Shown here piece after piece: positions 18,948 to 28,500 of a stretch of DNA of 64,000 bases. Positions within the stretch are counted from its first letter, which is position 1. Each line of letters begins with the position of its first letter. The notes beneath the pieces were generated by a model, which worked only from the letters and a program-made list of their open reading frames with translations, did no database searches and was not told the DNA's origin. Both the position numbers and the translations under genes were made by a program. The DNA is taken from the NCBI GenBank assembly GCA_000170815.1, contig ABCO01000004.1:62001-126000 (forward strand), given 5' to 3'. The DNA is from an unidentified eubacterium SCB49 (GTDB taxonomy: Bacteria > Bacteroidota > Bacteroidia > Flavobacteriales > Flavobacteriaceae).

Positions 18948-20621
18948 ATGAACTTGACGAAAACATTAGCCTTGCGACTACTTTTACTAGTTGCAGTAAC
19001 CGCATTTTTTACTAGTTGTAACAAAACTAGAGACTACAAAGACAGCTCAAGAGCCACTGGTTGGAAACTAAATTCTAAAGAAGGTGGTTTCCAATATAAC
19101 CCTGACGCACAAGAACAAGAAACAGGCCCAGGTCTAGTCTTTGTAGAAGGAGGAACTTTTACAATGGGACGTGTACAGGATGACCCAATGCACGATTGGA
19201 ACAACTCTCCTAACCAACAGCACGTACAATCTTTCTATATGGATGAAACTGAGGTAACTAACCTTATGTATCTTCAATACTTAGACTGGTTAAAGCAAGT
19301 ATTTCCACCAGAAAACGAAGATTACAGAAACATCTACTACGGTGCTTTACCTGATACTTTGGTATGGAGAAACCGTTTAGGATTTAACGAAGTAATGACA
19401 AATAACTACCTACGTCACCCAGCATACGCACAGTATCCTGTAGTAGGAGTTAGTTGGATTCAAGCTGTTGAGTTTTCAAAGTGGAGAACAGACCGTGTAA
19501 ACGAACTTATACTTGAAGAAGAAGGAATTACCGCTAGAGGTTCTCGTTTTGAAGCTAAAGCAGGTCAAACTTTTAGCACAGACACTTACTTAAATGCTCC
19601 AGCTATGGCTTACGGAGGTCAAGACTCAATTACAAGAGGTGGTAAAAGATCTGAAAGCATTAAAAAAAGAAGCAAGGATAGTACAAACTTATACATTCAA
19701 AGTAAAGATGGTCTTTTATTACCATCATACCGTTTACCAACAGAAGCAGAATGGGAATATGCTGCGCTTGGACTTGGTGACTTAAGAAACTACAACGCAT
19801 ATAGAGGAAGAAAAAAATATCCTTGGGATGGACAATACACACGTTCTGGAAAAAGAAGAAGCCGTGGAGATCAATTAGCTAACTTTAAGCAAGGTGATGG
19901 TGATTATGGTGGTATTGCAGGATGGAGTGATGACGGTGCAGATATTACTGCAGAAATTAAAACGTATGAGCCTAATGACTTTGGTCTTTATGACATGGCT
20001 GGTAATGTTGCAGAATGGGTAGCAGATGTTTACAGACCTATTGTAGATGATGAATTTAATGACTTTAACTACTACCGTGGTAATGTTTATACTAAAAACT
20101 TTATTGGAGAGGATGGTAAAGTAAAAATTGTAAATTCAGATTCTATTGTCTATGACACATTAGCAAATGGTAAAATTATTGCTAGAAACCTTCCAGGTGA
20201 AATTTTACAAGTTCCTGTAGACGAAGACGAAACTTACTTAAGAACTCAATTTTCTAAAAGTGACAACCGTGACTTTAGAGACGGAGACAAAAGTTCTTCT
20301 CGTTACTTCCAATCTTTTGGTGAAGACTCTGAAGAACTTGAAGAAGGGCAACGTATGTACAACTCTCCTAAGCACGTTGTAAACACGGATGAATCAGGAG
20401 AATTAGACCGTCAATACGACAAGTCTAACAAACGTACTTCACTTTTAAATAACGAAGTAAGAGTTTATAAAGGTGGTTCTTGGAGAGATAGAGATTACTG
20501 GTTAGATCCAGCACAACGTAGATATTTCCCACAAGATATGGCTACAGATTATATAGGATTTAGATGTGCAATGTCACGTGTAGGTTCTAAGAGCAAAACA
20601 AACAAATCTCCAAGAAACTAG
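18948..20621 (+). CDS. gldJ: gliding motility lipoprotein GldJ
   Basis: A 557-residue lipoprotein required for gliding and stable type IX secretion in Flavobacterium. The lipobox TSC (Cys24) follows a hydrophobic signal, and the rest is an FGE/SUMF1-like fold: FVEGGTFTMGRVQDD at the start, LPTEAEWEYAA in the middle, FGLYDMAGNVAEW, and the closing VYKGGSWRDRD and IGFRCAMSRV. Catalytic use of the FGE fold is not expected. The start at 18948 is preferred over an upstream TTG because it gives a normal lipoprotein signal. Divergent from porU and followed by a strong terminator. Confidence 0.93.
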   Translation: MNLTKTLALRLLLLVAVTAFFTSCNKTRDYKDSSRATGWKLNSKEGGFQYNPDAQEQETGPGLVFVEGGTFTMGRVQDDPMHDWNNSPNQQHVQSFYMDETEVTNLMYLQYLDWLKQVFPPENEDYRNIYYGALPDTLVWRNRLGFNEVMTNNYLRHPAYAQYPVVGVSWIQAVEFSKWRTDRVNELILEEEGITARGSRFEAKAGQTFSTDTYLNAPAMAYGGQDSITRGGKRSESIKKRSKDSTNLYIQSKDGLLLPSYRLPTEAEWEYAALGLGDLRNYNAYRGRKKYPWDGQYTRSGKRRSRGDQLANFKQGDGDYGGIAGWSDDGADITAEIKTYEPNDFGLYDMAGNVAEWVADVYRPIVDDEFNDFNYYRGNVYTKNFIGEDGKVKIVNSDSIVYDTLANGKIIARNLPGEILQVPVDEDETYLRTQFSKSDNRDFRDGDKSSSRYFQSFGEDSEELEEGQRMYNSPKHVVNTDESGELDRQYDKSNKRTSLLNNEVRVYKGGSWRDRDYWLDPAQRRYFPQDMATDYIGFRCAMSRVGSKSKTNKSPRN

Positions 20622-20642
20622 TTTTCTAGGAACACATATTTT

Positions 20643-20675
20643 AAAAACCCTTCATTAATAGTGAAGGGTTTTTTA
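20643..20675 (+). terminator. intrinsic terminator after gldJ
   Basis: AACCCTTCA (20646-20654) pairs perfectly with TGAAGGGTT (20662-20670) around a 7-base loop and runs into a T tract. It separates gldJ from murF, which begins 14 bases later. Confidence 0.9.
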
Positions 20676-20688
20676 GTACTTTTAATTT

Positions 20689-21972
20689 ATGAAAATAGAA
20701 CAGCTACATAAGGTCTTTTTAGCCAGCACTGGCATCTGTACAGACACACGAAAAATCACAGAAGGATGTTTGTTTTTTGCACTCAGTGGCGAAAATTTTA
20801 ACGGTAATACTTTTGCTAAACAAGCATTAGAATTAGGAGCCCATAAAGTAGTAATTGACCAAAAAGAATACCATCAAGTATCTGGAGAGACAATTTTAAC
20901 TGACAATAGTTTAGAATGTTTACAAAAACTAGCTAGCTTTCATAGACAATACCTAAACATACCAATACTTGCATTAACTGGAAGTAACGGTAAAACAACC
21001 ACTAAAGAATTAATACACGCTGTGCTATCTAAAAAATTTAACACCACGGCCACTAAAGGAAATTTAAACAACCATATAGGCGTACCCTTAACTTTGCTTT
21101 CTATGACAAAAGAAACCGAGATAGGCATTGTAGAAATGGGCGCAAATCACCTAAAAGAAATTGAAACACTTTGTCATATCGCACAACCTAATTATGGTTA
21201 CATCACAAACTTCGGAAAAGCACATCTAGAGGGTTTTGGCAGTCTAGAAGGTGTCATAAAAGGAAAAACAGAACTTTATAAACATATTGTCAAAAGTGAC
21301 GGATTGCTATTTGTAAATGCAAATGACGCAAAACAATTAGAACTTACTAAAAAAGAAAAAAGATACACTTTTGGGAATGAAGGCAATGATTGTGAGATAA
21401 AACTACTAGAAGCCACTAAAGAGCTTATAATCTCTTATCAAGGTCAAAGTATTAATAGCAACTTAATAGGTCTCTACAACTACCACAACATAGCTGCAGC
21501 AATCGCAATTGGGCAATACTTTAAAGTTTCGGCAACAAAAGTGAAAGAAGCCATTGAAGAATATATACCTACAAATAATAGATCTCAAATAATTAAACAA
21601 AACGGGCACACCATCATTCTTGATGCTTATAACGCAAATCCATCAAGTATGACAGCAGCTTTAGACAATTTTAAACAGACCGTTGGCAATAACAAAATAT
21701 TGATTTTAGGAGACATGTTTGAACTTGGTGAAACAGCAAGCAAAGAACACCAAGCCATAGCAGATAAGATTTCTTCTCAGAACATTGGTAATACTGTATA
21801 CTTGGTGGGAGAAAATTTCAGCAAAATAAAAACAGACAACAAACACATGCATCTCTGCCCTACTTTTGAAGCTTTACAATCAAACTTAAAACATCAAAAG
21901 CCAAACAACGCTACCATTTTAATAAAAGGCTCGCGGGGTATGGCTCTAGAACGAACACTAAAATTACTTTAA
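20689..21972 (+). CDS. murF: UDP-MurNAc-tripeptide--D-Ala-D-Ala ligase
   Basis: A 427-residue cytoplasmic Mur ligase adding D-Ala-D-Ala to the peptidoglycan precursor with ATP. The P-loop TGSNGKTT is at 97-104, an ATP/substrate segment EMGANH follows near 145-150, and DAYNANPSS is a conserved central motif. A C-terminal domain with LGDMFELG carries the usual ligase end. Length fits the family. Its start codon lies 14 bases after the gldJ terminator, so a promoter within or just after that region is needed; none was recognised. Confidence 0.92.
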   Translation: MKIEQLHKVFLASTGICTDTRKITEGCLFFALSGENFNGNTFAKQALELGAHKVVIDQKEYHQVSGETILTDNSLECLQKLASFHRQYLNIPILALTGSNGKTTTKELIHAVLSKKFNTTATKGNLNNHIGVPLTLLSMTKETEIGIVEMGANHLKEIETLCHIAQPNYGYITNFGKAHLEGFGSLEGVIKGKTELYKHIVKSDGLLFVNANDAKQLELTKKEKRYTFGNEGNDCEIKLLEATKELIISYQGQSINSNLIGLYNYHNIAAAIAIGQYFKVSATKVKEAIEEYIPTNNRSQIIKQNGHTIILDAYNANPSSMTAALDNFKQTVGNNKILILGDMFELGETASKEHQAIADKISSQNIGNTVYLVGENFSKIKTDNKHMHLCPTFEALQSNLKHQKPNNATILIKGSRGMALERTLKLL

Positions 21973-21974
21973 AC

Positions 21975-22010
21975 AAAAAAACCATCCTGTTAAGAATGGG
22001 TTTTTTTTAT
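21975..22010 (+). terminator. terminator between murF and a convergent gene
   Basis: A run of A's, then ACCATCCTGTTAAGAATGGG with an imperfect stem and a long T run. The flanking A and T runs suggest it serves both murF and the convergent small gene. Confidence 0.75.
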
Positions 22011-22021
22011 TTTATTAAATA

Positions 22022-22252
22022 TTAAGCCGTTAACGAACGACCTTTAAGACGTTTCTCTATCTTTTGTTTTACCGCTGTAAGACGTTTCATTAAATCCATT
22101 AATTCTGGATCTTTAGTTTCCTTATATACTTCATTTACTCCAAGAATCATTTCTTTTGCTTTTCTTGACGCATGTATACGCTCACTAGTAGTTTTAAAAC
22201 TTGTTTTTTGCACCTCAAACTCTAGTGCTTCTTTAATTATATCCTTTGCCAT
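22022..22252 (-). CDS. small basic protein of unknown function
   Basis: A 76-residue, lysine-rich, mostly helical protein starting MAKDIIKEALEF. A longer reading frame extends 25 residues upstream, but the ATG at 22252 is preferred because it gives a compact soluble protein and lies downstream of a TATATTTG box (22294-22301). No domain is recognised; the alternating Lys/Glu pattern suggests a coiled or helical partner protein. It is convergent with murF, sharing the terminator. The function is unknown. Confidence 0.6.
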   Translation of the reverse strand: MAKDIIKEALEFEVQKTSFKTTSERIHASRKAKEMILGVNEVYKETKDPELMDLMKRLTAVKQKIEKRLKGRSLTA

Positions 22253-22293
22253 ACTGTATCTTGTTAAATAAATGAGCACAAGACTCATTTTTT

Positions 22294-22301
22294 CAAATAT
22301 A
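22294..22301 (-). promoter_or_regulatory. candidate -7 box for the 76-residue gene
   Basis: Minus-strand TATATTTG fits TAnnTTTG exactly and lies about 42 bases before the preferred start codon. No clear -33 box is visible. Confidence 0.35.
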
Positions 22302-22382
22302 AAGCGATAAAACGAAAAAATATCCATTTAAACAAAATTTTAACATATTTTTTTTAACCGAATTTAATATTCCTAAATTTTA

Positions 22383-22390
22383 TAATTTTG
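22383..22390 (+). promoter_or_regulatory. candidate -7 box for the DUF481-like gene
   Basis: TAATTTTG fits TAnnTTTG exactly, 22 bases before the start codon at 22413. A good -33 box is not seen. Confidence 0.4.
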
Positions 22391-22412
22391 TTTTTTAAAA
22401 TCAGAATTTAAA

Positions 22413-23174
22413 ATGAAAGGATTTCTCACATTATCATTACTCCTACTAACTTCATTATACTGGGGCACAGAAGCCCAAATACTTAATGCAGAATCACTTA
22501 GGAAAGTTACAGACACCTCTGGCTTTTCTGGAAATGCGGCTGTAAATTTTGCCCTAAAAAGAAATACACGTGACTTTTTAACTTTTTCAAGTGACATTCA
22601 CATTCAATATAAAATGAATAACCACCTGATACTTCTTAAAAATGACTTAGCATTTCAAAAAATAGAAGGCGCAGATTTAGAAAATAGTAATATTACACAT
22701 TTAAGATACAACTATAAAATTTCTAGTAGAACTGCACTAGAAGCATTTAGTCAAATACAAGAAAACAAAATTAACCTTATTGCCCATCGAGCATTAGTAG
22801 GAGCCGGAATTCGATATAAATTATCAAACTCTGATAATTATAAATTTTACTTTGGTACCCTTGCAATGTATGAACACGAAAAACTTACAGATGGCATTAC
22901 ACCTATTCAAGAAAACATAAGAAACAGCAGTTATCTCTCTTTTAGCTTATATCCTCGAGATAACATTTCGATAATAAGCACAACATATTATCAACCTTTA
23001 TTAAAAGACTTTAATGATTACAGAATTTCTAACCAGAGTTCATTAGCTGTTGAAATGTTTAAAAATGTCACACTAAACATTTCATATACTTTCACTTATG
23101 ACATTTTTCCTGCCGTAGGCATCCCTAGTTCTCAATACGACCTATCTACGGGTATTGCTTATAGTTTTGATTAA
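22413..23174 (+). CDS. DUF481-like outer membrane protein
   Basis: A 253-residue protein with a signal peptide (about residues 1-22, ending TEAQ) and a run of beta strands with alternating hydrophobic residues ending in YDLSTGIAYSFD, like an outer membrane barrel ending in an aromatic residue. It resembles DUF481/YdiY-type proteins, but the match is from strand pattern and overall shape only. It lies just before the arsenosugar-type cluster, separated by a 104-base gap with a strong inverted repeat, so it may not belong to that unit. Function unknown. Confidence 0.6.
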   Translation: MKGFLTLSLLLLTSLYWGTEAQILNAESLRKVTDTSGFSGNAAVNFALKRNTRDFLTFSSDIHIQYKMNNHLILLKNDLAFQKIEGADLENSNITHLRYNYKISSRTALEAFSQIQENKINLIAHRALVGAGIRYKLSNSDNYKFYFGTLAMYEHEKLTDGITPIQENIRNSSYLSFSLYPRDNISIISTTYYQPLLKDFNDYRISNQSSLAVEMFKNVTLNISYTFTYDIFPAVGIPSSQYDLSTGIAYSFD

Positions 23175-23222
23175 TTACCTTATTGTATGTAAGCTTTTCC
23201 TTATATCATAGTCTAATGTGTA

Positions 23223-23270
23223 TATTTACGTACATCAATAAAAACCAAAAACGAGTTTAGTACGTAAATA
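23223..23270. promoter_or_regulatory. inverted repeat before the arsS cluster, candidate operator
   Basis: TATTTACGTAC (23223-23233) and GTACGTAAATA (23260-23270) are a perfect 11-base inverted repeat with a 26-base spacer, ending 8 bases before the start codon of the AhpD-like gene. The left arm overlaps a -7-like box TATATTTA (23221-23228). Ten bases of the arm recur once more in the window, at 36657-36666, before the TIGR04283-type glycosyltransferase. The arrangement suggests regulator binding, or a leader hairpin. The regulator is unknown. Confidence 0.5.
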
Positions 23271-23278
23271 AAAGTATT

Positions 23279-23617
23279 ATGGCAGCAAACAACTATTACG
23301 ACCCAGCAGATCTACGCAAATTTGGAAAAATCACTGAATGGAGTGAAGAACTAGGAAATAAATTTTTTGATTACTACGGAAAAGTCTTTGAAGAAGGTGC
23401 GTTGACTGCACGCGAAAAAGCACTTATTGCACTTGCTGTAGCGCACACAGAACAATGCCCTTACTGCATTGACGCTTACACAAAAGACACCTTACAAAGA
23501 GGCGTTACAAAAGAGCAAATGATGGAAGCTATTCACGTAGGAGCCGCAATAAAAAGTGGAGCTACACTAGTACACGGCACCATGATGATGAACAAAGTGA
23601 ATAAACTTGAAATGTGA
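23279..23617 (+). CDS. AhpD-like (carboxymuconolactone decarboxylase family) protein, arsenosugar-associated
   Basis: A 112-residue alpha-helical protein of the CMD/AhpD superfamily. The redox motif CPYC is at residues 60-63, preceded by His56 and followed by the usual helix with HVGAAIKSGATLVHG. This is the type found beside arsS in arsenosugar gene clusters (TIGR04029-like, by memory of the family). It probably acts as a thiol oxidoreductase or peroxidase for an arsenical intermediate; the substrate is unproven. It is the first gene after the 11-base inverted repeat, 27 bases before arsS. Confidence 0.8.
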   Translation: MAANNYYDPADLRKFGKITEWSEELGNKFFDYYGKVFEEGALTAREKALIALAVAHTEQCPYCIDAYTKDTLQRGVTKEQMMEAIHVGAAIKSGATLVHGTMMMNKVNKLEM

Positions 23618-23644
23618 GCAGGACGTTAGTTTTACAAAAAAATA

Positions 23645-24781
23645 ATGTCCATTAATTTCTTCGGAAATGCCAACAAAACAAATTCTCTTACAAGAAAAGC
23701 TACTATGTTAAAAGAAAAAAAAAAGAAACAACAATCTTTACAAAAACGAGCTGCAGAACTTGCTACTGCTAAACGTCAAGTAGAAATATTAAGCAACGGA
23801 ATTTTTGCAAATGGCGAACTACCAACTTTTGCTAAAAAAATAAAAGAGACAAACCAATTACCGCTTAGACCAAAAAAATTAGAAATCCTACAAATTAATG
23901 TTGGCTATATGTGCAATCAAGTTTGTGAGCACTGCCACGTTGATGCCGGGCCAGATCGTCAAGAAATTATGACCTGGGAAACCATGGAGCTTTGTCTTGA
24001 AGTAATTCGTAACACAGGAGCGCACACTTTAGACTTAACAGGAGGAGCCCCAGAAATGAACCCTCATTTTAGAAGATTTGTAGAAGAAGCGAGCAAAGCA
24101 GGTATTAAAGATTTTATTGTACGTAGTAACCTTACCATTATTAGAGCCAATAAAAAATATTACGACTTACCAGATTTCTTTAAAAAACATAACATACACG
24201 TAGTAAGTTCTATGCCTCACTGGACAAGAGGAAAAACAGACAAACAACGTGGCGAAGGTGTTTTTGACTTAAGCATAAAAGCACTGCAAGAACTCAACGA
24301 AAGAGGATACGGTATGCCAGATAGCGACTTGCGTTTAGACTTAGTATATAATCCTAACGGAGCATATCTACCAGGAGATCAAGCAAGCATGGAAAAAGAA
24401 ATGAAAGCTGCGCTTTTAGAAGATTTTGACATTCGTTTTCACAATCTATTTGCGATTACAAACCTACCTATTGCACGTTTTCTTGATTACCTCATCGCAA
24501 GCGAAAATTATGAAGACTACATGTATCAACTAGTAGAAGCATATAACCCAGCCGCAGTAGAAAATGTAATGTGTACAAACTCTATCTCAATATCTTGGGA
24601 TGGTTTTCTGTACGACTGTGACTTTAATCAAATGCTAAAACTTCCAGTGGCAAGTAAAGTGAAACACATAAAAGATTATAACGAAGATTTGTTAAACGAC
24701 AGAAACATCATGATATCACAACATTGTTACGGCTGTACCGCTGGAGCAGGAAGTAGTTGTCAAGGGACCGTAGTAGACTAA
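23645..24781 (+). CDS. arsS: arsenosugar-type radical SAM protein ArsS
   Basis: A 378-residue radical SAM enzyme. The 4Fe-4S motif CNQVCEHC is at residues 90-97 (Cys90, 94, 97), followed by LDLTGGAPEM. The C-terminus has the Cys-rich tail of this family (CYGCTAGAGSSC), a place where some homologues carry selenocysteine. The family is proposed to join a dimethylarsenical to the 5'-deoxyadenosyl part of SAM, giving the nucleoside precursor of arsenosugars. It lies between the AhpD-like gene and a DUF2064 glycosyltransferase, with a purine nucleoside phosphorylase further on. No arsM gene for making the methylated arsenical is seen in this window. Confidence 0.85.
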   Translation: MSINFFGNANKTNSLTRKATMLKEKKKKQQSLQKRAAELATAKRQVEILSNGIFANGELPTFAKKIKETNQLPLRPKKLEILQINVGYMCNQVCEHCHVDAGPDRQEIMTWETMELCLEVIRNTGAHTLDLTGGAPEMNPHFRRFVEEASKAGIKDFIVRSNLTIIRANKKYYDLPDFFKKHNIHVVSSMPHWTRGKTDKQRGEGVFDLSIKALQELNERGYGMPDSDLRLDLVYNPNGAYLPGDQASMEKEMKAALLEDFDIRFHNLFAITNLPIARFLDYLIASENYEDYMYQLVEAYNPAAVENVMCTNSISISWDGFLYDCDFNQMLKLPVASKVKHIKDYNEDLLNDRNIMISQHCYGCTAGAGSSCQGTVVD

Positions 24782-25479
24782 CCATAATACTTAAAATCAT
24801 TAGTCAAAAAACAGCCATATTAATTTTTGCCCAGTCTGGCAAGCAAGAAGGAATTTCAAAACCCTTCTTAAAATCTGCAGTACTTTTTGACCAACTCAAT
24901 ACACAAACTATTGCTAAAGTTGAGAAAACCGGACTCCCCTATTTTCATATTTCAGAAGCACAACAAAAAGGAAACACCTTTGGCGAGCGCTATACTAATG
25001 CGATTGAGCAGGTGTATGCAAAAGGGTTTGACAATGTGATTACCATTGGTAATGATACACCAAATCTAAATACCAAACAGCTTTTAGAGGCAGCAAAAAC
25101 ACTCCAGAATAAAGAAATAGTTTTAGGACCATCCTGTGATGGAGGCTATTATTTATTAGGCTTAAACAAATCACATTTTAACGCAGAGCTTTTCTTAAAA
25201 CTACCTTGGCAAACGGCTAAGTTAACAAAGAGTATTTCTAAATTACTTACTACAAATAAAACTGAAATGGTGCTCTTAAAGCGCCTTAAAGATATTGATA
25301 AGATTAAAGACGTAAAAATGTTCTTTGATAGTTTTCATAAGATTTCAGAAGCCATTTTAAAAGTACTTCGCGCTATTTTTTCTTCGAAAATAGTAATACT
25401 TGATACTTGCTATTTTCAATATAGCCCATTTCAGCAAAAAATATACTTCAATAAAGGTTCGCCTTTGTCTTGTTTATAA
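24757..25479 (+). CDS. DUF2064 (TIGR04282-type) glycosyltransferase, non-ATG start
   Basis: A protein of up to 240 residues matching the DUF2064 nucleotide-sugar transferase family: AILIFAQ at the start, GNDTP (an aspartate motif) and LGPSCDGGYYLLGLN in the middle. No in-frame ATG exists near the start. The listed start is TTG at 24757, which overlaps arsS by 25 bases; ATT at 24799 is an alternative that would begin just after arsS, nearer the conserved core. It may be translationally coupled to arsS. A second DUF2064 gene is at 33134. The C-terminus is long and hydrophobic. Confidence 0.7.
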   Translation: MSRDRSRLTIILKIISQKTAILIFAQSGKQEGISKPFLKSAVLFDQLNTQTIAKVEKTGLPYFHISEAQQKGNTFGERYTNAIEQVYAKGFDNVITIGNDTPNLNTKQLLEAAKTLQNKEIVLGPSCDGGYYLLGLNKSHFNAELFLKLPWQTAKLTKSISKLLTTNKTEMVLLKRLKDIDKIKDVKMFFDSFHKISEAILKVLRAIFSSKIVILDTCYFQYSPFQQKIYFNKGSPLSCL

Positions 25480-25522
25480 ATCCCCAGAACCTTGTCCCCT
25501 TGACTGTAGTTGAGAGGTCATT

Positions 25523-25548
25523 AAAACTTCGCTAAACAGCTAAGTTTT
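25523..25548 (+). promoter_or_regulatory. hairpin upstream of the susC-like gene
   Basis: AAAACTT (25523-25529) and AAGTTTT (25542-25548) with inner GCT/AGC and a 4-base AAAC loop form a stem with one mismatch, 33 bases before the start codon. No T run follows, so it is not a standard terminator; a leader or mRNA-stability role is possible. Confidence 0.35.
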
Positions 25549-25581
25549 CGACTGCGATAAAACAGACAAACCAAAACTTTA

Positions 25582-28500
25582 ATGAAACAACTATACATGG
25601 TCACATTGCTGCTTTTATGCAACGCAATGGGCTACTCTCAAACTAGTGTCTCTGGTACAATAACAAGTGCCCAAGACCAAGAACCTATTCCCTTTGCAAA
25701 TATTATTATCAAAGGTACCACGCAAGGAACAACGGCAGATATTGACGGAAATTTCTCATTGATTGCTCCACCTTCTGGCACTATTTTTATATGTTCTGCA
25801 ATAGGTTATACTACCTTAGAATACACATACACAAATCAAAGCAGCATTTTTATAACCCTACCTGTATCTCAAGAATCATTAGATGAAGTCGTGATAACAG
25901 CACTTGGCATAAAACGTCAAGAAAAAGAATTAGGCTACGCCGTTCAAGCCTTAAAAGCAGAAGAAATTAACGAAGTAAAAGCTGTTAATTTTCTAGACAA
26001 CCTTTCTGGAAAACTAGCCGGAGTTTCTATCTCTCAAGGTGCCACAGGTGTTGGTTCTTCCAGCAAAATCACCATTAGAGGCGAAGCTTCTTTTAGTAAC
26101 AACAATCCACTCTTTGTAATAGATGGAACACCCATTAATAACCAAACGGTTTTTAATTTTACAAACGAAGCTGCTGCTGGTTTTCAAGAAATTGATTTTG
26201 GTAATGGTGCGATGGAGGTAAACCCAGATGACATTAAAAGTGTCACCGTACTTAAAGGAGCAAGTGCTGCTGCGCTCTACGGAACAAGAGCATCAAATGG
26301 TGTTATAGTAATAGAAACTAAAGACGGCGCCAACAATAAAGGTATAGGTATTAGCATAAACACTTCTCTTTTTATAGATAGCGCTTTTAAATTACCGGAT
26401 TTTCAAAATGAATACGGTCAAGGTAATTCTGGCCAATTTGAATATGTAGACGGTCTAGGTGGTGGTGTCAATGACAATATCACCTATTCTTGGGGGCCGA
26501 GATTAGACCAAGGATTGTTGATCCCTCAATTTGATTCGCCTGTACTTTTACCAGATGGTTCAGTGGTGCGTGGTGGAGACACATCATTATATAGTGGGCT
26601 TCCTATTACGCCAACAGCTTTTAACTCACACCCAGACAATCTTAAAGATTTTTACCAAACAGGAGTGACAACTATCAACAACGCCTCTATTACAAATGGC
26701 TTTGGTAACGGAAATTACCGTCTATCATTTACAGATTTAAGAAGTGAATCTATCATTCCGGGAGTGAACCTTGACCGTCAGACCGCTGCAGCAAAACTGC
26801 ACTTCGAACCTTCAGAAAAGACAACTATTAATTCAAGTATTAACTATGTAAACTCTAGTAGTGATAATCGCCCATCTAATGGTTATGGTAGTGAGAACGT
26901 CAACTATTCTTTAGTGGCTTGGGGGCCTCGCTCATTAGACATTAACAGCTTACGTGATTACTGGCAACCCGGGCTAGAAGGTGTACAGCAAAACTCTTTT
27001 AACTACACCTTTTTTGACAACCCGTTCTTTATTCTTAACGAAAATAGAAACAGTTTTAGTCGTGACCGTCTCTTTGGAAATATGAGTTTAAAACATCAAT
27101 TCTCAAGTGAATTTAGTATTACACTAAGAACTGGAATGGACTACTCTTCAGAAAAAAGACAATTGAGACGTGCATTTAGTAGTAATCGTTTTCAAAATGG
27201 TGGCTATGCAGAGCACGATGTTGTATATAGAGAAATAAACACAGACTTTTTACTAAATTATAAAAAGCAGCTTGAAGATTTTAGTTTTGACATTTCTGCA
27301 GGAGGGAATAGTTTAAGCCAAACGGCATCTACAAAACAACTGCAAACTGTTAATCTCGCACAACCAGGAATTTTTAATTTAAATAATGCCGCTTCTCCAA
27401 TTGAGGCATTTCAATATGAGTCTGACAAGAAAATAAATTCCTTTTATGGTATTGCAAAACTGGCTTACAAAAACTTTTTATATGTAGATATCACAGGAAG
27501 AAATGATTGGTCTAGCGCATTAGCCACACCAACCTCAACAGATAATGCTTCGTTCTTTTATCCTTCTATTTCAACTTCATTTATACTATCTAATGTAATA
27601 AAATTGCCAGATGCAATCTCTTTTGCAAAGCTTAGGGCGAGTGTGGCACAGGTGGGTAATGACACAAATCCGTATCAAACTTCTGGTGCTTTTATCTCGC
27701 AAACACCTTTTAATGGACAACCCACTTTTAGTAATCAAAACTCAATACCAAACTCAAATTTAAGACCAGAGCAGATTACTAATTATGAAGTTGGTTTTGA
27801 TCTTCGATTTTTTAAAGATCGTTTAAATTTTGATGTTTCTTATTACAACGCTATTACAAAAGACCAAATTATCTCATTGCCTATCGCTATATCATCTGGT
27901 TACAACGAACAAGTTGTAAATGGCGGAGAAGTAAGTGCTAAAGGACTCGAAGTTGTAGCTGGATTTGTGCCAGTGGTAAATGACAACTTTAGATGGAATT
28001 CTACCTTTAATTTTAGCACAAGCAAAGCGACAGTAAAAGATTTACCACAAAACGATGGTAGGTTAACATTAGCATATAGCCGTATTTATGACAGTGCAAA
28101 CCAGACCGTTTGGTTTCAAGTAGAAGAAGGCGGACAGATTGGTGATTTTTATGGTACTGGTTATTTACGTAATGAAAATGGCGATTTTATAATTGACGAT
28201 AGCGGAAACTTTATTGCGGACAACGAGTTACAAAAACTAGGCAACTACAACCCAGATTTTATGCTAGGATGGAGCAATGACTTTAATTACAAAAACTGGA
28301 ACGTCAATTTTTTATTAGACTGGAGGCAAGGTGGCGAGATTGTATCAAGAACAAGTGCCTTAGGTAATGTAGGAGGACAACTTGCAGAAACATCAAACAG
28401 ACCTGACGGTGGTATTGTGGCAGAAGGAGTTGTAAACACAGGTACGACAGAAAACCCAAACTATGTACCTAACACAACAGCAATATCTGCAGAGAGTTAT

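Noticed and set aside
22271..22292. AATGAG...CTCATT hairpin followed by T's as a terminator
   Set aside because: It lies in the leader of the minus-strand 76-residue gene, far after the murF terminator on the plus strand. The stem is only six bases, so it was not listed as a terminator.
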